A stretch of 39,049 nt of DNA from Chloroflexi bacterium 54-19 (GTDB lineage Bacteria; Chloroflexota; Chloroflexia; Chloroheliales; Chloroheliaceae), in NCBI GenBank assembly GCA_001898225.1, contig MKTJ01000082.1, forward strand, positions 1-39,049. Direction: 5' to 3'. Below, piece by piece: positions 30,017-38,744 of the stretch. Numbering within the stretch: position 1 is the stretch's first letter; each line of letters starts with the position of its first letter. A program made the position numbers and the translations under genes. The notes beneath the pieces are model-generated. The model was not told where the DNA came from. It ran no database searches and saw nothing but the letters and a program-made list of their open reading frames with translations.

Positions 30017-33000
30017 ATGACTACTGCTCAACCTTTAGCAGCACAATCAAATGAAAATGCCGAATTTTCCAGAGAGGCCCGCTGGGTCTGGGGCAGCGAC
30101 GACCCCTCGGAACGCAACAACTGGCGTTATTTCCGAAAAAAAATCGCCGCGCCCGCCGCGCTCAGCCGGGCTACTTTGCTTATAACCGCCGACTCCCGCT
30201 ATGAACTCAATATAAATGGAAAATATGTGGGCCGGGGTCCGGCGCGGGGTTTTCCCTTCGCTTACGGTTATGATATTTATGATGTTACGCCGGACCTGGC
30301 GGGCGGCGAAGAAAATGCCATTGCTGTCCTGGTCAACAGCCTGGACGACTACACCATGAGCTATATCAGGGGCCGGGGCGGCTTGTTGTGCGAACTGGTT
30401 ATCGAAACCGCCGAGGGCGAAATTCAACGCATTTCGACCGGTAGCGAGTGGCGCACCACCCCGGCGGCTACCTTTAACGAGGAAGCCCCGCGCATTTCCA
30501 TCCAGCTTGATTTCGAAGAACAATACGACGCCCGCCAGGAACTGGACGGCTGGACCGCCGCCGAGTTTGACGATGCCGGGTGGCCCCAAGCCTACGAAAT
30601 CGGCCCGGTCGGGACGGCTCCCTGGACCGAACTGGCGGCCCGGACCATTCCGTTTCTTACCGAAGACCCGGTCGCCCCGGTCGAAGTCAAAGCGGTCGAA
30701 TTGGCTCGGCCCCGCCAGGGCTATTACTGGTCACTGGATGTGCGTTACGAGAGCGGCACCATGCGGTCGGGTCTGCGCAGCGCTCCTCCCGGCGAACGCG
30801 GCTCGATTCTCTTTACCGAGATTATCGCGCCCGCCGATACCACGGTCCAATTTCGCAATTTCCCCAGCTACGACGCCTTTCGTATGCGTATCAACGACCA
30901 GCAGGCCGGGTTTGAAGACCACCAGGACTACAGCGAAACGCCTTACGAGATGAAGCTGCACGCAGGTCCGAACCTGCTAATGCTGCAAAGCATGCTTACG
31001 CCCACCATCTTTTTTGAAACCGACCAGGAACTGACCTTTAGCGCCGAGCGGTTTTTGCCGGGGGCGGCCTGGGTCTTTATCTCGCCGCTCAACGAAATCA
31101 ACGGCGAACTCGACCGGGCCTGGTTGGTCGCCTCGCTGGACGACCTGCCTGCCGGTTTGCCCCGGATGGCGGTCCCGGCCAGCGCGAACAAGACCGATAT
31201 TTTTACCCTGACGGCCATGCAGCAGTATTTCGCCGTGCCGGGCGGCTATACTTCCTACGACATCACGCGGGCGACCCCCCGGCCCACCATCGAGGGTACG
31301 AGCAAGGACCCGGTGGACCAACCGGCTAACTTGCTCCACGACAACGACAACTGGACCACGATTTACCCGCAGCCGGACGGTGACGTGCATGTGCTGGTGG
31401 ACTTCGGGCGAGAGATTATCGGCTACGTCCAGTTCGATATTGATGCCGCCGAGGGCTCGATTATTGACACCAACTTTTTCGAGGGAATTGACGACGCCGG
31501 GATTTTCTGGACCTGGAATTTGCGGAACAGCTTTCGCTATACGGCCAGGGAAGGGCGGCAAACCTTCAAGTCGCACGTCCGGCGCGGTTTCCGTTACGGC
31601 TCGTTTACCTTCCGCAACCTGGGACGACCGCTAAGAATCCGGCATTTGAACACGCTGTTAGCGACATATCCCGTAGAAACGAAGGGCCATTTCGCGGCCT
31701 CGGACGAGACCCTGACCAAAATATGGCAGGTCGCCGCCTACACGGTCCAGCTTTGTATGCTCGATACCTACGTGGACTGCCCGGCTTACGAACAGGTCTA
31801 CTGGGTCGGGGATGCCCGCAACAGCGCCCTGGTCAACGCGGTCGCCTTCGGGGCTTACGACCTGACCGACCGCTGCGTGCGCCTGACCGGGCAATCGCTC
31901 TCGGCAGAACTTAACAAGGTCAAACCGACCCATCTTCAGACCATGCGGACCCATATGCCAACCTCGCACGTGGTGAGCGGCTGGTTCGATGAAATCCCGA
32001 TGTGGAGCTTTTTGTGGGTCTGGATGGCCTGGGAAAATTATTGGAACACCGGGGACAAATCGGCCCTGGTCGACTACTACGCCTATGTCAAAGAGTGCTT
32101 GCGGCGGTGCGAACTCTTTTTGACCGACCGCGACCTGTTCGATATTCCCGATGTCTGGAATTTAGTCGATTGGGCCGCCCAGGATTTGGAGCGGGACGGC
32201 GAGGTTATCAGTAACACCGCCCTCATGGCCCAATCGCTCGACTACGCCGCCCGCATGGCAACCGAGCTTGGCCTTTCGGAAGAAGCCGAAGCCCATACCG
32301 CCCTGGCTGCCCGGTTGCGGAAAGCCGTCAACACCTACGGCTGGTCGGAGCAGTACCAGGGTTATGTCGACACCGTCCGCGATGAGTACGCCTACGAACG
32401 GCACGTCAAACTGACCCAGGAACGCGGCACCAAAACCGATACCTGGGAGGAATTCCAGGCCAAGCAGCGTATCAGCGAACCGACCAATACGCTTGTCCTG
32501 CAATCCAACGTGGTCCCGGCAGAACGGCGCGAGGCGGTGCTGCGGTTCGTGCTGGCCTCCAAAGCCGGTAAGTTTATCGGCAGCAGCCCGGAATGGGCCA
32601 GGAACGGCAAACCGGATGAAATAGTGCCGGTCGGTAGCCCCTGGTTCCTGTTCTTTACCCTGGAAACCCTCTTTAACGAAGGAATGAGCGCGGACGCCCT
32701 GACCATCCTGCGGGAGCAATGGAACCGCATGCTGGAAAAAGGCGCGACCACCTTCTGGGAGACTTTCCCCGGCTTTATCGGCAACGGCCACTGGAGTCGC
32801 AGCCTTTGTCACGGCTGGTCGGCAGCCCCCGGTTACTTCCTGACCACCCGCGTGCTGGGCGTGACCCCGGCGGCTCCCGGCTACAAAAAGATAAGGATTG
32901 CTCCTCAGCCTTTCCACCTGAAGTGGGCTAACGGCACCGTCCCGACACCGCACGGCCCGGTCAACGTGTCCTGGCGGCTTAAAGAGGACGGCCAGCTTGA

Positions 33001-33058
33001 CCTGGAATATAATGCGCCGGAAGGTTGTGAGGTTGAAGTAATTTTGCCGCAAGCTTAA
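30017..33058 (+). CDS. GH78-like alpha-L-rhamnosidase, divergent motif (second of three)
   Basis: This protein of about 1013 residues has no signal peptide. An N-terminal sugar-binding beta domain (about 15-190; WVWGSDDPSERNNWRYFRK, then YELNINGKYVGRGPARG) is followed by further beta domains and a six-hairpin catalytic domain. The catalytic loop reads DCPAYEQVYWVGDAR from Asp587, with Glu592 in the place of the general acid. Trp914-Glu915 in TTFWETF is the candidate general base. This variant loop defines a distinct branch of GH78-like enzymes, so rhamnose specificity is likely but less certain than for its neighbours. AGGAAAGG lies five bases before the ATG at 30017, better than the in-frame TTG at 29990. 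Confidence 0.88.
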   Translation: MTTAQPLAAQSNENAEFSREARWVWGSDDPSERNNWRYFRKKIAAPAALSRATLLITADSRYELNINGKYVGRGPARGFPFAYGYDIYDVTPDLAGGEENAIAVLVNSLDDYTMSYIRGRGGLLCELVIETAEGEIQRISTGSEWRTTPAATFNEEAPRISIQLDFEEQYDARQELDGWTAAEFDDAGWPQAYEIGPVGTAPWTELAARTIPFLTEDPVAPVEVKAVELARPRQGYYWSLDVRYESGTMRSGLRSAPPGERGSILFTEIIAPADTTVQFRNFPSYDAFRMRINDQQAGFEDHQDYSETPYEMKLHAGPNLLMLQSMLTPTIFFETDQELTFSAERFLPGAAWVFISPLNEINGELDRAWLVASLDDLPAGLPRMAVPASANKTDIFTLTAMQQYFAVPGGYTSYDITRATPRPTIEGTSKDPVDQPANLLHDNDNWTTIYPQPDGDVHVLVDFGREIIGYVQFDIDAAEGSIIDTNFFEGIDDAGIFWTWNLRNSFRYTAREGRQTFKSHVRRGFRYGSFTFRNLGRPLRIRHLNTLLATYPVETKGHFAASDETLTKIWQVAAYTVQLCMLDTYVDCPAYEQVYWVGDARNSALVNAVAFGAYDLTDRCVRLTGQSLSAELNKVKPTHLQTMRTHMPTSHVVSGWFDEIPMWSFLWVWMAWENYWNTGDKSALVDYYAYVKECLRRCELFLTDRDLFDIPDVWNLVDWAAQDLERDGEVISNTALMAQSLDYAARMATELGLSEEAEAHTALAARLRKAVNTYGWSEQYQGYVDTVRDEYAYERHVKLTQERGTKTDTWEEFQAKQRISEPTNTLVLQSNVVPAERREAVLRFVLASKAGKFIGSSPEWARNGKPDEIVPVGSPWFLFFTLETLFNEGMSADALTILREQWNRMLEKGATTFWETFPGFIGNGHWSRSLCHGWSAAPGYFLTTRVLGVTPAAPGYKKIRIAPQPFHLKWANGTVPTPHGPVNVSWRLKEDGQLDLEYNAPEGCEVEVILPQA

Positions 33059-33113
33059 AGGTCTGGTAGGAGCTTTGGCGGTTTAACGAGCGCCTATTTC
33101 TGGCAATATTGGA

Positions 33114-33135
33114 CGTGGAAGGGTTGTTTTCCACG
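33114..33135 (+). other. Hairpin between the second and third rhamnosidase genes
   Basis: CGTGGAA (33114-33120) and TTCCACG (33129-33135) form a perfect 7-bp stem with an eight-base loop, 11 bases before the ribosome binding site of the next gene. It could tune translation or mRNA decay within the operon. Confidence 0.4.
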
Positions 33136-33161
33136 CCAGCTCAACAGGAGAAATGCTAACA

Positions 33162-36047
33162 ATGACAAGTCAACAGACACCCGGCCCGGCCTCTGCCGGT
33201 GGCGGTGAGGAAACCGCTGCGACCATTGAGGCGCTACGTTTCGAGCATCACCCGGACGGCTTTGCAGTAGGGCTGGCCGCCCCCCGGCTTAGCTGGACGG
33301 TTGCCGCTCCCGGCGCCTGGCAGCAGGCCGCTTACGAAATCGAGTTACATAACCCTGGCGGCGGACTCCGTGAGACGACCGGGCGGGTCGAATCGAGCGA
33401 ATCGGTCCTGGTGACCTGGCCGTTTGCGCCTTTGCAATCACGCGAACAGGCCCTATTACGGGTGCGGGCCTGGTCTTCGGACGGTCAGGCGACGGATTGG
33501 GGCAAACTGGTGCCGTTAGAGGCCACTTTACTGGCAGCCCAGGACTGGACGGCCCGCTTTGTCACGCCCGATTGGGAAGAAGATACCAGCAAGGTCCAGC
33601 CTGCGCCCTTCTTGCGGCGTGAGTTCAACGTAAAGGCGGGTGTAGCCCAGGCCCGGCTTTACATAACTGCGTTAGGGCTATACGAGGCCCAGCTTAACGG
33701 CGCGGTGGTGGGCGACCACGTCCTGGCGCCGGGCTGGTCGAGTTATAACAAGCGGTTGCGCTACCAGACCTTTGACGTGACCGGCCAGTTGCAGGAAGGA
33801 CCGAACGTTATCGGGGCGGCGCTGGGTGACGGCTGGTACCGGGGCCGCATGGGTTTTGGCGGTGGTCGTATCAATATCTATGGCAGCCGGTTGGCCCTGC
33901 TGGCCCAACTGGAAATTAAGTACAACGATGGCACCACCGAAACAGTGGCCACGGACGCCGGCTGGCGGGCCTGCACCGGCCCGATTCTCGCCAGCGGTAT
34001 CTATGACGGCGAGACCTATGACGCCCGCCGTGAGCTTGACGGCTGGTCAAAGACCGGGTTTGACGACCAGAACTGGTCGGGAGTTGACCTCATTGAATGG
34101 GACTTGAGCAAACTGGTGACGCCGCCCGGCCCCCCGGTCAGGCGGACCGAACTGGTAAAGGTGGCTTCGATAAGTAAATCCCCATCCGGCAAGACCCTGG
34201 TCGATTTCGGGCAGAACGTGGTGGGCCGGGTTCGCCTGACGGTCACGGGCGAAGCGGGCCAGACGATTACTTTGCGTCACGCCGAGGTGCTGGAACACGG
34301 CGAACTGGGGGTCCGGCCTCTCCGCCATGCCAGGGCCACCGACCACTACACCCTGCACGGGGGTGGCATCGAAACCTACGAGCCGCTTTTCACTTTTCAC
34401 GGTTTTAGATACGCTGAGGTCGAAGGCTGGCCCGGTGAGCTAAAGCCCGCCGACCTGGTGGCGGTGGTCTGTCACTCCGACATGGAGCGGACCGGCTGGT
34501 TTGAAAGCTCCGACCCGCTCGTCAACCGCCTCCACGAAAACGTGGTCTGGGGTATGCGCGGTAACTTCCTCGATGTGCCGACCGATTGTCCTCAGCGCGA
34601 TGAGCGGTTGGGCTGGACCGGTGACATCGAGGTCTTTACGCCGACCGCCTCGTTCCTCTTTGAAAGCGCCGGGTTCCTCACTTCCTGGCTGGCCGACCTC
34701 GCCGCTGACCAGTACGCCAACGGCGTGGTGCCTTTTGTCATTCCCGACATCATGGACCGGCAACTCCCGCCGATGGCCGCCTGGAGCGACGCCGCCGTAA
34801 TCGTGCCGTGGGTGCTTTACCAGCGTTTCGGCGATAAAGCCATCCTGGCCGCTCAATTCGAGAGTATGAAAGCCTGGGTGGACCACCTCGACCGCCTGAC
34901 CGGTGAAAAACGGCTCTGGGACGAAGGTTTCCAGTTTGCCGATTGGCTCGACCCGGACGCCCCGCCCGATAAACCCGCCGCAGGCAAGACCAACCCGGAC
35001 ACGGTTGCCACGGCCTATTTCGCCTACTCGGCGGACCTGCTGGCAAAGGTAGCCGGGGTGCTGGGTAAAAAGGAAGAAGAAGCCCACTATTCCGCCCTGG
35101 CTGGTGAAGTCCGGCAAGCCTTTAACAATGAGTATGTCACCGCTAATGGCCGGATAATTAGCGATTCGACTACGGTCTATTCTATGGCGCTCGAATTTGC
35201 CCTGCTGCCTGACGCCCACCAGCGCGAGTATGCCGGGAAACGGCTGGCCGCCCTGGCGCGGGAAAGCGGCTACCATATCAGCACCGGCTTTGTCGGTACG
35301 CCCCTGATTTGCGATGCCCTTTGCCAGGCGGGCGAATACGAGGTAGCCTATCGCCTGTTGATGCAGCGCGAGAACCCGTCCTGGCTCTACCCCGTGACGA
35401 TGGGCGCGACGACCATCTGGGAACGCTGGGATAGCATGCTGCCGGACGGCACCATCAATCCCGGCGAAATGACCTCTTTCAACCACTACGCCCTTGGAGC
35501 GGTGGCGGATTGGCTGCACCGGGTGGTAGGAGGGTTGGCCCCGGCGGCCCCCGGCTACAAAAAGTTGACCATCCGGCCCGTTCCCGGCGGTGGTTTAACC
35601 TCGGCCCGCGCCCGCCACATCACCCCTTACGGCCTGGCCGAGTCGGCCTGGAAACTGGCAGACGGCCAGTTCCAGCTTGACGCGATAGTGCCGCCGAACA
35701 CCACCGCCACGGTTGTCCTGCCCGGACACGATGGGGAGGCCCTGGAGGTGGGGCCGGGGGCGCATCACTGGGTCTATGCCTACCAGGCCCCGGTCAGGGA
35801 AAAAGGGCAAATCTCGCTGGAAAGCCAGTTACTGGATTTAGATGATGACCCCGAAGTTAAGGCGGTTATTGTCAGAACCTTGCGGCGTTTCGTCCCTGAT
35901 TTTGCCCAGAGCATCGAGGACGGTCTGCCGGGTGGCCGGAACATGACCTTGCGCGAGGCTCTCTTTATTCTGCCGAATTCGGAGCGGTGCCTGGCCGAAC
36001 TCGAACGGGAGTTGGCCGAATATTACCGCCAGCACGCTCCGGCTTAA
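33162..36047 (+). CDS. GH78 alpha-L-rhamnosidase with C-terminal extension (third of three)
   Basis: This enzyme of about 961 residues has the full GH78 layout and no signal peptide. The catalytic loop is the canonical DCPQRDERLGWTGD from about Asp475, with Glu481 as candidate general acid and Glu754 in TIWERWD as candidate general base. FNHYALGAVADWLHRVVGGLAP closes the catalytic domain. After the usual C-terminal beta domain there is an extra segment of about 75 residues rich in acidic and Leu residues (LDLDDDPEVKAVIVRTLRRF to the end), helical in character and of unknown role. The start at 33162 is preferred (AGGAG eleven bases upstream); the in-frame ATG at 33153 is only two bases from that site. 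Confidence 0.94.
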   Translation: MTSQQTPGPASAGGGEETAATIEALRFEHHPDGFAVGLAAPRLSWTVAAPGAWQQAAYEIELHNPGGGLRETTGRVESSESVLVTWPFAPLQSREQALLRVRAWSSDGQATDWGKLVPLEATLLAAQDWTARFVTPDWEEDTSKVQPAPFLRREFNVKAGVAQARLYITALGLYEAQLNGAVVGDHVLAPGWSSYNKRLRYQTFDVTGQLQEGPNVIGAALGDGWYRGRMGFGGGRINIYGSRLALLAQLEIKYNDGTTETVATDAGWRACTGPILASGIYDGETYDARRELDGWSKTGFDDQNWSGVDLIEWDLSKLVTPPGPPVRRTELVKVASISKSPSGKTLVDFGQNVVGRVRLTVTGEAGQTITLRHAEVLEHGELGVRPLRHARATDHYTLHGGGIETYEPLFTFHGFRYAEVEGWPGELKPADLVAVVCHSDMERTGWFESSDPLVNRLHENVVWGMRGNFLDVPTDCPQRDERLGWTGDIEVFTPTASFLFESAGFLTSWLADLAADQYANGVVPFVIPDIMDRQLPPMAAWSDAAVIVPWVLYQRFGDKAILAAQFESMKAWVDHLDRLTGEKRLWDEGFQFADWLDPDAPPDKPAAGKTNPDTVATAYFAYSADLLAKVAGVLGKKEEEAHYSALAGEVRQAFNNEYVTANGRIISDSTTVYSMALEFALLPDAHQREYAGKRLAALARESGYHISTGFVGTPLICDALCQAGEYEVAYRLLMQRENPSWLYPVTMGATTIWERWDSMLPDGTINPGEMTSFNHYALGAVADWLHRVVGGLAPAAPGYKKLTIRPVPGGGLTSARARHITPYGLAESAWKLADGQFQLDAIVPPNTTATVVLPGHDGEALEVGPGAHHWVYAYQAPVREKGQISLESQLLDLDDDPEVKAVIVRTLRRFVPDFAQSIEDGLPGGRNMTLREALFILPNSERCLAELERELAEYYRQHAPA

Positions 36048-36065
36048 CCGTTCGTCTAATTGGAT

Positions 36066-36165
36066 TTGTCATTCCGTGGCAAAGCCACGGAATCTCCGGT
36101 CCGTTGGACAATATCACGGTCGAGGGTTTGGGTGATCGAGATTCCTCGACTATGCTGCGTACCCG
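36066..36165. repeat. REP-like palindromic element
   Basis: ATTCCGTGGC-AAA-GCCACGGAAT (36071-36093) is a perfect hairpin followed by CTC. An oppositely oriented GAGATTCC at 36138-36145 mirrors GGAATCTC at 36089-36096. The GTCATTCCG ... GGAATCTC form is that of a dispersed intergenic palindrome (REP/BIME-like) seen in many bacteria. The second half is decayed. It splits the third rhamnosidase from the aldo/keto reductase gene. Confidence 0.55.
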
Positions 36166-36261
36166 CAGGGTGTGCCAGGTATCTAACCGGACAAGAAGCT
36201 TCAAGAAAACAACTCTTAACGGGGTTTTGACTGGAGCTTCTTGTCTTATTGTGAGGAGAAG

Positions 36262-37230
36262 ATGCTTTTTCAAAATATTCCCGGTACCGACTTGAACCCT
36301 TCCGTAGTCTGCCTGGGTAGCGACTGGTTTGGTAGCAGCCGGGACGAGGCAACCGCCTTCGCCTTGCTGGACGCCTTTTTCGAGGGTGGCGGCAATTTTG
36401 TGGATACCGCTCTCGTCTATGGGGAGTGGGTGCCCGACGGCAAAGGGTTGAGTGAGAAAACCCTCGGCAAATGGCTTAAAACCAGGAGTAACCGTTCGCA
36501 AATCATCATCGGCACTAAAGGGGCGCATCCCCGGCTCGATACCATGACCGTGCAGCGTCTTTCCAAAGAAGATATTGTCAGCGACCTGGATAACAGCCTG
36601 CATAACCTGGGGACCGATACGATTGACCTTTACTACCTGCACCGCGACGACCCCAACCGCTCCGTGGGCGAGATTATTACCACCCTGAACGAGCAGGTTC
36701 GGGCCGGGAAAATCCGCTATTTTGGCTGCTCGAACTGGCGGCTCGACCGGCTAATCGCGGCTCAGCAGTTCGCCGCCGCCCACAAATTGCAGCCTTTTTC
36801 CGCCAATCAAATCATGTGGAGCCTGGCCGTGCCGAACCGGGAAGCTTTCTTCGACCCCAACATGGTCGCGATGGACGCGCCCCTGAAAGCCTACCACCAG
36901 GAGAGCGGGTTGGCCGCCGTCGCCTACACTTCCCAGGCCAGGGGCTTTTTCTCCCGGCTGGAAAGGTCCGGCGTTGAGGGGTTGCCGGGTTCCCTGCGTG
37001 AACTCTTTATAAATGATACGAACCTGGCTATTTTCCCGCGCCTCAAAGAAGTCGCCCAGGAAACCGGCCTGAGCGTGGGGGAAATCGCCCTGGCGTATAT
37101 CTTTTCTCAGCCCTTCGCCGCCTTTGCGATTGCGGGTTGCTCGACCCAGGCCCAGCTTGCCGAAATCCTGCGGGCCGGGGAGGTACGCCTCGATGCCTCT
37201 TTATTTGCAAGGCTGGACGGTTCGGCTTAA
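36262..37230 (+). CDS. Aldo/keto reductase
   Basis: This 322-residue TIM-barrel oxidoreductase uses NADP(H) or NAD(H). The catalytic tetrad is Asp48, Tyr53, Lys86 and His127 (GNFVDTALVYG, IIIGTKG, YYLHRDD). The cofactor-binding end has IAGCSTQAQLAEIL near residue 290. The ATG at 36262 follows GAGGAG closely; the frame is open to a TTG at 36241, which lacks support. It probably reduces or oxidises a sugar or aglycone released by the rhamnosidases, which is an inference from the neighbourhood. The next gene starts 53 bp downstream. Confidence 0.92.
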   Translation: MLFQNIPGTDLNPSVVCLGSDWFGSSRDEATAFALLDAFFEGGGNFVDTALVYGEWVPDGKGLSEKTLGKWLKTRSNRSQIIIGTKGAHPRLDTMTVQRLSKEDIVSDLDNSLHNLGTDTIDLYYLHRDDPNRSVGEIITTLNEQVRAGKIRYFGCSNWRLDRLIAAQQFAAAHKLQPFSANQIMWSLAVPNREAFFDPNMVAMDAPLKAYHQESGLAAVAYTSQARGFFSRLERSGVEGLPGSLRELFINDTNLAIFPRLKEVAQETGLSVGEIALAYIFSQPFAAFAIAGCSTQAQLAEILRAGEVRLDASLFARLDGSA

Positions 37231-37283
37231 ACTCAATCTTACAGGTTCAGCCAGGCTCAAAATATGGAAAATATAAAAAGAAT

Positions 37284-38327
37284 ATGCCTGAAAAGTTAAG
37301 GGTAGTCCAGATAGGCTGCGGCGACCGCGCCCCCAGCCCTATAACTTCTATGTTTGAAAGCGGGGTCGTTGACCTGGTGGCGGTCTGCGATAAACACGCC
37401 GAAAAACGGGCCAGAGTCGCGGCGGACTTCAATATCCCCCGGCATTATGCCGACCTGACCGAGATGATTCAGGCCGAGAAGCCGGACCTGGTAAATGTCG
37501 TGACCCGTCCCGAAATTCGTCTGCAACTTATCGAGCAGGCTATCGCGGCGGGGGCCCCGGCCCTGCTCGTTGAAAAACCGGTGGCCCTGACGCCCCAGGA
37601 GTCGCTGCGCTTGGCCGAGTTGGGCCGAGACCGCCTGATTGCTGTCAACACCCAGTACCAGTGGATGCCCCACTGGCGGCGTTTCTGGCAAATGTTGGCG
37701 GACAAGGAACTGGGGCAGGTCCGGCTCTTGCGGGCCAGCACCCGCACCAATATTTTAGACCAGGGGCCGCATATCCTCGACCTCTCCCTGAAAGCCGCCA
37801 GGGTTAGCGGTCTGCCCGCGCCCGAATGGGTGCTGGCAGTCTGCGCGGGCCGGGACAATTTTTATGGTCCGGTGACCGTTCCAGCGGATACTGCCGCGAC
37901 GGTGGGCCTGGGCGAAGCCCGGTTGCATCTGAATGCCGGTCCTTCCGCCCCGGTGGTGCCGGGCGAAGATGTCTATTGGTATCAGCAACAAATCGAGGTC
38001 ATTGGTGATAAAGGGCGTTTGTGGGTATCGTTGAACCGGGGCTGGAAGCTCTGGCGGGAAGGCCATTTCGAGGCGGGCGAAACCGGTTGGCCCAAAAACG
38101 ACGGCGAAGCTCAGGTAGCCCTCTTTCTCGACCTGTACGAAACCTTGCGGGGTGAAGGGTCAGACTGGCAAAAATTTCCGACCAGGGTCGAGATAGCCGC
38201 CGGGAATGCCGACCTGATGTTTGGTTGCTATGTTTCGTCCCTGCGCCGGGAAAGATTTATCCCCGGTAGCGGTTGGTCGCAGGAAGACCTGGCCTTGCTG
38301 GCAGACTATTTCGCCGGGAACCGTTGA
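37284..38327 (+). CDS. Gfo/Idh/MocA-family oxidoreductase
   Basis: This 347-residue NAD(P)-dependent sugar or inositol oxidoreductase has the N-terminal Rossmann motif VVQIGCGDRA (residues 7-16) and the family hallmark EKP at 97-99 in LLVEKPVAL. The C-terminal alpha/beta dimerisation domain includes QIEVIGDKGRLWVSLNRGW. The ATG at 37284 begins the conserved fold; the frame stays open upstream to 37137, but that part overlaps the aldo/keto reductase gene and is not family-like. The ribosome binding site is weak. The substrate is unknown; the family acts on free or phosphorylated sugars, uronates and inositols. Confidence 0.92.
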   Translation: MPEKLRVVQIGCGDRAPSPITSMFESGVVDLVAVCDKHAEKRARVAADFNIPRHYADLTEMIQAEKPDLVNVVTRPEIRLQLIEQAIAAGAPALLVEKPVALTPQESLRLAELGRDRLIAVNTQYQWMPHWRRFWQMLADKELGQVRLLRASTRTNILDQGPHILDLSLKAARVSGLPAPEWVLAVCAGRDNFYGPVTVPADTAATVGLGEARLHLNAGPSAPVVPGEDVYWYQQQIEVIGDKGRLWVSLNRGWKLWREGHFEAGETGWPKNDGEAQVALFLDLYETLRGEGSDWQKFPTRVEIAAGNADLMFGCYVSSLRRERFIPGSGWSQEDLALLADYFAGNR

Positions 38328-38372
38328 ATCAGGGGCGCTGTTTGGCTAAAGGTAAAAGAAATAGGGTGAACC

Positions 38373-38744
38373 ATGCTCGTTAAACACTTGCCCGCCGACT
38401 ATAACAACCTGGCCCCGGATGGCTCGGAAATCCGGTTGCTCCTGGGGGTCCAGGGTGGCGGCATGGCCCACTGCACCTTACCGGCGGGCCAAACCTCAGT
38501 CGCCGTCACTCACCGGACGGTAGAAGAAATCTGGTATTTTCTGAGTGGGCGCGGTGAGGTCTGGCGAAAGAAAGATGATGCTGAGCAGGTGACGGAGGTC
38601 TTTGCCGGTACCTGCCTGACCATCCCGCTCGGCACCAGTTTCCAATTTCGCGCTACCGGCGAAGAACCTTTATGCTTTATAATTGCTACCCTGCCCCCCT
38701 GGCCCGGTCCCCAGGAAGCGGTGGTGGTGGCGGGTAAATGGTAA
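38373..38744 (+). CDS. Small cupin-domain protein
   Basis: This single-domain cupin of 123 residues has cupin motif 1 at about 46-62 (THRTVEEIWYFLSGRGEVW), with His47 and Glu51 as metal ligands. Motif 2 lies at about 82-98 (CLTIPLGTSFQFRAT), where the usual second histidine is replaced by Thr or Ser, so metal binding may be weaker. A GGGTGAA lies before the ATG. It ends the rightward operon, 45 bp after the Gfo/Idh gene. A role in sugar isomerisation or sensing is possible but not shown. Confidence 0.85.
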   Translation: MLVKHLPADYNNLAPDGSEIRLLLGVQGGGMAHCTLPAGQTSVAVTHRTVEEIWYFLSGRGEVWRKKDDAEQVTEVFAGTCLTIPLGTSFQFRATGEEPLCFIIATLPPWPGPQEAVVVAGKW

